A stretch of DNA of 39,741 nt, taken from assembly GCA_023420085.1 (NCBI GenBank), contig JAEZWQ010000011.1, forward strand, positions 1 through 39,741, given 5' to 3'. The position numbers and the translations under genes are program-made. The notes below the pieces were generated by a model that saw only the letters and a program-made list of their open reading frames with translations, searched no databases and was not told the origin of the DNA. Below, piece after piece: positions 34,248 through 39,741 of this stretch. The DNA comes from Bacillota bacterium. Lineage in GTDB: Bacteria; Bacillota; Clostridia; Lachnospirales; Lachnospiraceae. Numbering within the stretch: position 1 is the stretch's first letter; each line of letters starts with the position of its first letter.

Positions 34248-34556
34248 CTATAATTTAAGCCCTATTGCATGGTCTATATATGAAGTAATAAAATCGGGAC
34301 TTCTACCAGTTCCATGTCTATCTGGTATTTCGATAATTATAGGCAATTTATTTTTTGCCTTAAAATTACCTATTACCTCAGGAAATTTTTTAGTAAAAGA
34401 TTCCATGATTAAGACTATGCCAATTGACTTATCAAGTATTACTTTATTAAATGCATCTTGAAATTCATTTTTTTCATGGACAACAACACCTTTAATACCT
34501 GCTAATTGCATTCCAGTCAATGTATCAGTGTTGTCTGAGATTACAAACATTTTCAT
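34248..34556 (-). CDS. atpF: V-type ATPase 2, subunit F
   Basis: A 102-residue protein with the small alpha/beta fold of subunit F. It starts KMFVISDNTDTLTGMQLAGIKGVVVH, has IGIVLIMESFTKKFPEVI, and reaches LPIIIEIPDRHGTGRSPDF, which matches the LPAIILIP segment of subunit F. It would bind D in the rotor shaft. The site upstream of the ATG at 34556 is weak (TAGG), so translation may be coupled to the K gene seven bases before it. The gene lies between K and E, an order not seen in operon 1. Confidence 0.85.
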   Translation of the reverse strand: MKMFVISDNTDTLTGMQLAGIKGVVVHEKNEFQDAFNKVILDKSIGIVLIMESFTKKFPEVIGNFKAKNKLPIIIEIPDRHGTGRSPDFITSYIDHAIGLKL

Positions 34557-34562
34557 AGCGGC

Positions 34563-34973
34563 CTACAGTTTTGTAATGATAAAGAAAGAAATTAGTAGAC
34601 CATAAAGTGCTACACCTTCTGACATTGCAACAAAAATTAGAGCTTTACCAAACATTTTTGGATCTTCAGATAAGGCACCTAAAGCAGCACTAGCAGCCTG
34701 ACCTGTAGCAATACCAGCACCAATTGCTGAACCAGCAGTAGGTATGGCAGCAGCTATTAATCCTAATCCATTAACAGAAGTTGATGGATCAGCGGCACTT
34801 ACTGAATTAGTAAACATAAAAATAGTTCCAATGATTAAAAGTGAAAAGAATGATAAAACATTAAAAGCCAAACACTTTTTAAATTTTTCTCTAGATTTCT
34901 CTCCATAAAAATATATGCTTACAGGCATAATTATTGTTAGTGATAAAATTATTATAAATATTAATGATGTCAT
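34563..34973 (-). CDS. atpK: V-type ATPase 2, subunit K, single-hairpin rotor subunit with hydrophobic N-terminal extension
   Basis: A 136-residue proteolipid. The c-type hairpin (about 69-134) reads GLGLIAAAIPTAGSAIGAGIA, a polar loop LSEDPKMFG, and ALIFVAMSEGVALYGLL with the ion carboxylate E119. This resembles Thermus/archaeal single-hairpin K subunits. Aligned without gaps on E140 of the first K subunit, T90 occupies the place of its Na+ ligand Q111. Before the hairpin are two extra hydrophobic segments (about 3-23 and 35-55) ending SVSA-ADP, a possible signal-peptidase site. Each subunit would carry one carboxylate per two helices, giving a different ion-to-ATP ratio from ATPase 1. GGGGGAA precedes the ATG. 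Confidence 0.88.
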   Translation of the reverse strand: MTSLIFIIILSLTIIMPVSIYFYGEKSREKFKKCLAFNVLSFFSLLIIGTIFMFTNSVSAADPSTSVNGLGLIAAAIPTAGSAIGAGIATGQAASAALGALSEDPKMFGKALIFVAMSEGVALYGLLISFFIITKL

Positions 34974-34981
34974 AATTCCCC

Positions 34982-36880
34982 CTATTTTAAATATGATTTA
35001 AATTCTCTACCGTCACCCATATAAAAACGGCTAAATAATTCATAATATTCTAAACGTAAAACTTGAATTCCTACTATAAGTCCTTCTAGTCCCATAACTA
35101 GTAAGTTTCCTAGTATAACTATTATCCAGTTAGGATGACCCTGGTTGGCATGTGATAATTCCATAACAACGAACATCATGCCTGCGTGACTCAGTGCAAA
35201 AGCACCAATACGTACAAATGATATAGTATTAGTAATATAGCTTAATAGAATCTCAAAAAGTTCAAAAAAGGCTTCTATGAAGAATGTTCCTTTTGATTCA
35301 TCTATTAATTTCTTCTTGCCCTTCATTAAATTTGATATGGGCTTTTCAAGACCTAGAATAATCAAAGGTATAACTATAAATATAACTAATATCCATGCTG
35401 CAGGAGTAGGTTTCCCTAAAATTGCAAGTACAATAGCAGCTAAAACAAAGCTATAAAATATTAATCCAGTTAAACCATTTGGGCTAATTAAAACTCTATC
35501 CCATTGCTTTGCCCTTATACCATTTATAATGTTTAGAAGCATTGAGAAAAGAATTAATCCAATACCAAATGCTATTGATACTATTAAAACTGTTTGTATA
35601 TTATGCATTGGATTTGCCCAAATTGGATGAATTATATCCTCAAAGCCGAAAACACTTCCGTACATAAATCCAAATAATATTGAAAAGAATCCTGCACAAC
35701 TGATTATAGCAGCTAGATCAATTTTCTTTGATTTATATAGGAAGGCACCACCTAATAGTAATAATGCTCCTTGACCAATATCGCCAAACATAATACCAAA
35801 AATAAATGTATATGTTAAAGCTAAAAATATGGTCGGATCAAATTCGTTATATCTTGGTACTCCATACATCCTTATGAAAGACTCAAAAGGTTTAAAAAAC
35901 TTTGGGTTTTTTATAAGAGTTGGCGGAGTTATGTGACTGATAACAGCACCAACGTTAGTATCATAGTAAACGTCAGGATCATCATTCATAAGTTTTTTAA
36001 CTTCTTCAGCATCTTTATAAGGCATCCATCCACATAGGACAAAAAACTTTTTATGTCCAGATATTGTTATTGCAGCATAATTTCTTATATCAAAATTATT
36101 TGAAAGTTTTATAAGACTGTGATGTGATTTTAACAATAAATCTTTTTTATCAAATAAAACTTCACGAATTTTTTTATCAAGTAGTTCAATATCTTTTTCT
36201 ATTTCAGATTTTTCTTTAAGTAAGTTATCATATGCAATATTTGGTGGCATTGAATATTCCCTTTTTAACTTAGTTTGAGAAAAATTAAAATTTTTCATTA
36301 TATCATCAACCTTATGGATGGTAGTACGTGGTGAAAAATATACACCATATACATATTCATCATCTTCATAAGTTTTGATAAATATAGCATCGATATCAGC
36401 CTCTGCATAACTTACAAAATTTACATATTGTTCATATGGGAGCCTTCCCATTCTCATTATCAGATGATTAAATGATTGCAAATTTTTTAAATTTGCATCT
36501 AACGATTTATAAGGCTCTAAATTAGCAATCTCATGTTCTACTTCATTCAATCGCAAGTTTAGCTCGGCCTTCTTATCGTTAGTCTCAGCACTTTCTTTAG
36601 ATAAGTCATGAATAATAGATGTTATTTCCTCTATGCTAAGATCATTGGTATATGGTCTGTTTATATCATCATATGAAAATATACTAACTAAGCCTTGAGA
36701 TTGTGCCAAAAGCTCTTTGAAGGGATTATCTTCTGTAAAAGGCTTAAGGTTTGGTATCTCTTTAAGTTCAGATAATGAATTCTCAAGATGAAATTCTCTA
36801 TTTGATAGATACTTTTCAGTTATCTCATCTATTTTATTAACAGGACCTGTAATACCAAGAAATTCCATTTTGACTAACAT
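34982..36880 (-). CDS. atpI: V-type ATPase 2, subunit I (a-subunit)
   Basis: A 632-residue protein with a soluble coiled-coil N-terminal half (about 1-345) and a membrane half of seven or eight helices. FDPTIFLALTYTFIFGIMFGDIGQGALLLLGG opens the membrane part. YITNTISFVRIGAFALSHAG near residue 550 holds the conserved Arg of the ion channel; the matching segment in the first operon is SGYIGDIVSYTRLMALGLSG. The channel-helix neighbours thus differ (SFVRIGAFALSH against SYTRLMALGLSG), fitting a different rotor. It starts at ATG 36880, close behind GGGGGA. It lies between C and K. Confidence 0.92.
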   Translation of the reverse strand: MLVKMEFLGITGPVNKIDEITEKYLSNREFHLENSLSELKEIPNLKPFTEDNPFKELLAQSQGLVSIFSYDDINRPYTNDLSIEEITSIIHDLSKESAETNDKKAELNLRLNEVEHEIANLEPYKSLDANLKNLQSFNHLIMRMGRLPYEQYVNFVSYAEADIDAIFIKTYEDDEYVYGVYFSPRTTIHKVDDIMKNFNFSQTKLKREYSMPPNIAYDNLLKEKSEIEKDIELLDKKIREVLFDKKDLLLKSHHSLIKLSNNFDIRNYAAITISGHKKFFVLCGWMPYKDAEEVKKLMNDDPDVYYDTNVGAVISHITPPTLIKNPKFFKPFESFIRMYGVPRYNEFDPTIFLALTYTFIFGIMFGDIGQGALLLLGGAFLYKSKKIDLAAIISCAGFFSILFGFMYGSVFGFEDIIHPIWANPMHNIQTVLIVSIAFGIGLILFSMLLNIINGIRAKQWDRVLISPNGLTGLIFYSFVLAAIVLAILGKPTPAAWILVIFIVIPLIILGLEKPISNLMKGKKKLIDESKGTFFIEAFFELFEILLSYITNTISFVRIGAFALSHAGMMFVVMELSHANQGHPNWIIVILGNLLVMGLEGLIVGIQVLRLEYYELFSRFYMGDGREFKSYLK

Positions 36881-36888
36881 ATGTCCCC

Positions 36889-37920
36889 CTAGTATTTTGT
36901 TAAGAATTTTTTTATTTCTTTAGATCCTATATTATATCGAATACCTTCGGTTACAGATATTAGATATAATATTTCTTGCTGTCTGGCATAAAAAAATGCA
37001 CCAATTGTTGCAAAAGAATATGCACATTGATGGACTGATTGTTTCTGAACCTTTTTTATTACATCAGATATAACTGATCCAATAGTTCTATGTTCTAATT
37101 CTGGAATTATATAAGAATATTTTGTGTGAAATATAGCATCGATACATGCTTTAAGATCTTCTGCGTGTAGCATAGAATTAATGTCATCCTTGGTTAATTT
37201 ATAATTAATTGGTATTAAGAAAGGAATAATGCTACTGTCATGCAAGTTATAATATTTCTTAGATCTATATATCGTACTAATATTTATTAAATCGATAGTA
37301 GTTCCATATACTTTTCGTATATATCTTATATCATCTTGATTAAGTAGATTAAATTTTAAATTCCATAATTTCTTGAACATATATGAATCCAAAAAGGTCT
37401 CAAAGAAAATAAGCTGATCACCAGTGGTGTCATATATATGTTTCATTTGAGCATATATTTCAGTTCCATTTAATGCCTCAATTAATTCAGTTAAATTGTT
37501 GGATTCTAATAATTTAGCTGGATCAAATTTGGTATAATGTTTAAAGAATTCATGTAATGGGGTTTGATCAATATCAGATGTGTTACCCATATACAATGAA
37601 TGCATAGATTTTTTGATAAAGAGAACAACAAAGTTGAAAGCAAACGCTTTAAGATATTTGCGAGTATTCAAGTCTGCAAACTTATAGATTTTGGTAAATT
37701 CATTGTTGTATGCTCGGTAAAGTCTTTTCTCAATTTCAGAACGATGCACGATAGCAGGGTTCATATTTGAAAAATATGGAGCATAAGTAGGATGATTTTT
37801 AAGAAATTCAACAAGCTCAGGCATTGATTTAAATTTTGACAGCCTGTCGTAGTCTTCATCTTTTAAAATATTCTTTTGCATAGCTCTAATCTTAGTGACT
37901 ATACAAGTATAATTATTCAT
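36889..37920 (-). CDS. atpC: V-type ATPase 2, subunit C
   Basis: A 343-residue, largely helical protein placed second in the operon. Its opening (TCIVTKIRAMQKNILKDEDYDRLSKF) and YNNEFTKIYKFADLNTRKYLKAF fit the V-type C/d family that couples the rotor shaft to the ring. The C-terminal IGAFFYARQQEILYLISVTEGIRYNIGSKEI is the usual end segment (E...I..I.EGIRY). It overlaps the preceding stalk gene by 8 bases. Similarity to the C subunit at 5663 is slight. Confidence 0.85.
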   Translation of the reverse strand: MNNYTCIVTKIRAMQKNILKDEDYDRLSKFKSMPELVEFLKNHPTYAPYFSNMNPAIVHRSEIEKRLYRAYNNEFTKIYKFADLNTRKYLKAFAFNFVVLFIKKSMHSLYMGNTSDIDQTPLHEFFKHYTKFDPAKLLESNNLTELIEALNGTEIYAQMKHIYDTTGDQLIFFETFLDSYMFKKLWNLKFNLLNQDDIRYIRKVYGTTIDLINISTIYRSKKYYNLHDSSIIPFLIPINYKLTKDDINSMLHAEDLKACIDAIFHTKYSYIIPELEHRTIGSVISDVIKKVQKQSVHQCAYSFATIGAFFYARQQEILYLISVTEGIRYNIGSKEIKKFLTKY

Positions 37921-38233
37921 CGGAAACCTCTGTGATTCTAGCGATAAACTTATTGACTATATTTTTTTTATGGTCGTTATAAAACTTATTAAGTCTCATA
38001 AGCTCATCGTCTGCTTTTCTGTGTAGAGTAGTTTGTTCCTCTAACATTTCAGATTCATAAAGATTTTTTATAGATGCAAGCTTTTTTTGAGTTTCATCCT
38101 TTAACTGAGAGTCAAAATCGAGCGTCATTTTTTTGTATTTGGCGCTTAGGTCGTTTTTGGCAGAGTCAGCAGAAGATGAGATATTATTTGCAACAGTCTC
38201 AATCTTTGTAAGTGAATCTAGCAATTCGCTCAT
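37913..38233 (-). CDS. V-type ATPase 2, peripheral stalk subunit G/H-like
   Basis: A 106-residue, nearly continuous charged helix (AKNDLSAKYKKMTLDFDSQLKDETQKKLASI...) typical of the stalk subunit that pairs with E. It has the same length and position (first gene) as the G/H gene at 2324 but shares almost no sequence, as is usual for this coiled-coil family. GGGAGGT precedes the ATG at 38233. The assignment rests on composition and operon context. Confidence 0.72.
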   Translation of the reverse strand: MSELLDSLTKIETVANNISSSADSAKNDLSAKYKKMTLDFDSQLKDETQKKLASIKNLYESEMLEEQTTLHRKADDELMRLNKFYNDHKKNIVNKFIARITEVSDE

Positions 38234-38286
38234 ACAATACCTCCCGTCAATTAATGAATAAATATTAATTTTATTAAATCATTCAT

Positions 38287-38315
38287 ATATTAGCACCAAT
38301 ATAAACTATAATCAA
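38287..38315 (-). promoter_or_regulatory. Promoter of V-ATPase operon 2
   Basis: On the minus strand TTGATT (38310-38315), a 17-base spacer and TAATAT (38287-38292) lie about 53 bases before the first start codon. It matches sigma-A less well than the promoter of operon 1. It is divergent from trmB. Confidence 0.5.
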
Positions 38316-38353
38316 TAGAAAAAATAAATAAACATAATTTATACACATTAGGT

Positions 38354-38359
38354 TATAAT
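38354..38359 (+). promoter_or_regulatory. Likely -10 element of trmB
   Basis: A consensus TATAAT lies 19 bases before the trmB start codon. No good -35 was found at the proper distance. Confidence 0.4.
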
Positions 38360-38378
38360 AAATAATAGAGGAGTGAGT

Positions 38379-39023
38379 ATGAGATTAAGAAATATACCGG
38401 GAGCAAGAGAAATAATTGAATCTGCAGATGTTGTGATAAAGCCTGAAAATATGGAGGTATCAGTAAATAAAATTTTCAATAATGATAATCCATTATTTAT
38501 TGAGATTGGAATGGGTAAAGGAGATTTTATAATTGAACTTGCAAAAAATAATAGAGATATAAACTATATTGGAATTGAAATGTATTCAAGTGTTTTGATA
38601 AGAGCCATTGAAAAGTATAATATTGAAAATAAAAATTATAAGATTGATAATCTTAAGTTTTTAAGATTTGATGCAAATAATTTATTGGATATTTTCGATG
38701 ATGGAACAGTTGATAAGATATATCTAAACTTTTCAGATCCATGGCCTAAGGATAGGCACGCTAAAAGAAGGCTAACTAGTGATAGATTTCTAAAAATATA
38801 CGATAGAATTTTAAAAAAGGATGCAGTAATTGAACAGAAAACTGACAATATTGATTTGTTTAATTTTACACTTAAAACCATAGAAGAAGAGGGATGGAAA
38901 ATTGATAAATATAGTTATGATTATCACAGTGAAGATTATGCTAAAGATAATATAATGACTGAATATGAAAAGAAATTTTCATCTAATGGAGTAAGAATAT
39001 GTTTTGTTAGGTTTCATAGATGA
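38379..39023 (+). CDS. trmB: tRNA (guanine-N7-)-methyltransferase
   Basis: A 214-residue SAM-dependent enzyme that makes m7G46 in tRNA. The SAM-binding motif FIEIGMGKGDFIIELA (about 45-60) and the family signature NFSDPWPKDRHAKRRLTSDRFL (about 115-136) are both present. It ends with the usual TEYEKKF segment. The ATG at 38379 follows GAGGAG; a GTG two codons earlier overlaps that site and is rejected. It is a single-gene unit between a divergent operon and its own terminator. Confidence 0.95.
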   Translation: MRLRNIPGAREIIESADVVIKPENMEVSVNKIFNNDNPLFIEIGMGKGDFIIELAKNNRDINYIGIEMYSSVLIRAIEKYNIENKNYKIDNLKFLRFDANNLLDIFDDGTVDKIYLNFSDPWPKDRHAKRRLTSDRFLKIYDRILKKDAVIEQKTDNIDLFNFTLKTIEEEGWKIDKYSYDYHSEDYAKDNIMTEYEKKFSSNGVRICFVRFHR

Positions 39024-39025
39024 AT

Positions 39026-39060
39026 AAAAAAATGGATATAAATGCTATATCCATTTTTTT
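39026..39060 (+). terminator. Rho-independent terminator of trmB
   Basis: AAAAAAATGGATATA (39026-39040) pairs perfectly with TATATCCATTTTTTT (39046-39060) over a 5-base loop, starting three bases after the stop. The long T run makes it a strong terminator; the A run allows function in both directions. Confidence 0.9.
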
Positions 39061-39084
39061 TATTTTATAATTATATTATCAATA

Positions 39085-39297
39085 TTAGTTTTTTTTATAA
39101 ATTAAATTACTTATAAAACGCCCAATACGCATACAAGGATCTGTTGCCGTGTCTAATTTGATACAACATAACGGCAGTCTATTTCTACCCCTTAACGATG
39201 AACACCCCCGTGTGCATTTTTGCACCCCTCTCATAACGATGCCGTATGCACCGTTACGGAGTAAGGGATTCGGTTTTATCGCTGCCTGTGCATACAT
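39085..39297 (-). CDS. Short cysteine-containing ORF of unknown nature
   Basis: A 70-codon frame (MYAQAAIKPNPLLRNGAYG...) with an AAGGAA site before its ATG, immediately downstream of the Nudix gene. It contains CTRGC and CC and is basic, but I recognise no family. Its DNA is much GC-richer than the rest of the window, like the adjacent Nudix gene, and holds short hairpins (GTGCA/TGCAC near 39210-39225). It could be non-coding end sequence of an acquired segment rather than a real gene. Confidence 0.3.
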   Translation of the reverse strand: MYAQAAIKPNPLLRNGAYGIVMRGVQKCTRGCSSLRGRNRLPLCCIKLDTATDPCMRIGRFISNLIYKKN

Positions 39298-39315
39298 TGC
39301 GTTTTCCTTGTAAAG

Positions 39316-39741
39316 CTATTTTATAGAGACTGTCCATATGTCCCCATCGACCAGGTACTGAAATTCCGTCAGAGTCGGATCATTTATCACACGCATTAAG
39401 TCCTCAAAATCATCGACTGTGTTTATCTCTGACAGATGATTTCTTTCCACCCATTCCATCTGCCCCTCATCGGAAGATACGACCGTGCCGCTATATTCGG
39501 TAGCCTTGAACAGAAGAACAACATACCGTCCGTCTTTGATTGGAAATTGCTTCATGCCAACAAGACGGGGATTTTTTATGTCTAGCCCTGTTTCTTCTTT
39601 CATTTCACGAATCACTGCGTCAACGAAAGATTCTCCCGGTTCCACATGACCGCCCGGAAGCGTATATCCCTGCCAGTCATTTTTTATTCTGTTCTGAAGG
39701 AGCATTTTGTCTCCATCCGTGATGAGACATAATACTGTCAA
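39316..39741 (-). CDS. Nudix hydrolase (5' end outside window)
   Basis: The visible 141 residues contain a perfect Nudix box, GHVEPGESFVDAVIREMKEETGL (GX5EX7REUXEEXGU), near residue 31. Family members hydrolyse nucleoside diphosphates linked to another group; length and the preceding LCLITDGDKMLLQNRIKNDW resemble MutT/8-oxo-dGTPase-like members, but the substrate is unknown. The frame runs to the last base with only TTG at the edge, so the true start is probably beyond the window. The gene is visibly GC-richer (many GC-ending codons) than all its neighbours, suggesting transfer from another Firmicute. Confidence 0.85.
   Translation of the reverse strand: MTVLCLITDGDKMLLQNRIKNDWQGYTLPGGHVEPGESFVDAVIREMKEETGLDIKNPRLVGMKQFPIKDGRYVVLLFKATEYSGTVVSSDEGQMEWVERNHLSEINTVDDFEDLMRVINDPTLTEFQYLVDGDIWTVSIK

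Noticed and set aside
1..39741. CRISPR array
   Set aside because: No regularly spaced direct repeats of suitable length were seen on either strand; the 9-bp repeats at 25934-25998 are regulatory in form.

Overview
The window is low-GC (visibly about 30%), AT-biased in its codons, with strong AGGAGG-type ribosome sites and some TTG and GTG starts. This points to a Gram-positive anaerobe of the Firmicutes, plausibly Tissierellia/Peptoniphilaceae-like; that placement is inference from composition and gene content only. No rRNA or tRNA genes were seen.

Layout: (1) 1-1245: the 3' end of a Fic-family gene and a decayed PTS EIIC gene. (2) 1259-2098: a YitT/DUF2179 membrane protein on the minus strand. 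(3) 2260-10777: a complete plus-strand V-type ATPase operon in the order G/H-I-K-E-C-F-A-B-D, the order of the Enterococcus hirae Na+-ATPase genes. (4) 10802-12131: an ISL3-type transposase remnant, a small membrane protein and a gene-poor leader. (5) 12132-25176: eight tightly packed plus-strand genes: a P-type cation ATPase, a GlnP-like transporter with two fused binding domains plus its ATPase, HemW, CoaBC, PcrA, LeuS and a Cof-type HAD phosphatase, closed by a strong terminator. (6) 25363-29848: an accessory island with a frameshifted secreted protein, a divergent XRE / four-TM protein / LytTR regulator operon, a group II intron fragment, a second XRE + membrane protein pair, a Phd/ParE-like toxin-antitoxin pair and a structured inverted-repeat element. 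(7) 29862-38315: a second complete V-type ATPase operon on the minus strand in the order G-C-I-K-F-E-A-B-D. (8) 38379-39060: trmB and its terminator. (9) 39085-39741: a visibly GC-richer tail with a Nudix hydrolase cut by the window edge.

The dominant theme is ion-motive energetics. Two full rotary ATPases differ in gene order and in rotor subunit. K1 is a four-helix NtpK-type subunit that keeps the Na+ ligands of E. hirae (L62, S65, Q66, Q111, E140). K2 has a single c-type hairpin with E119 but Thr at the position of the ligand Gln. The cell may therefore run a Na+ pump and a differently coupled, perhaps H+, machine in parallel.

The best candidate for an undescribed small system is 25363-27456. 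A secreted protein gene sits behind an activator-type promoter with 9-bp direct repeats spaced by exactly 12 bp, as LytTR regulators use. It is divergent from an operon that encodes a LytTR regulator, a membrane protein and an XRE regulator with its own putative palindromic operator. The secreted protein's only good start codon is out of frame by one base at an A-AAA-AAC heptamer.
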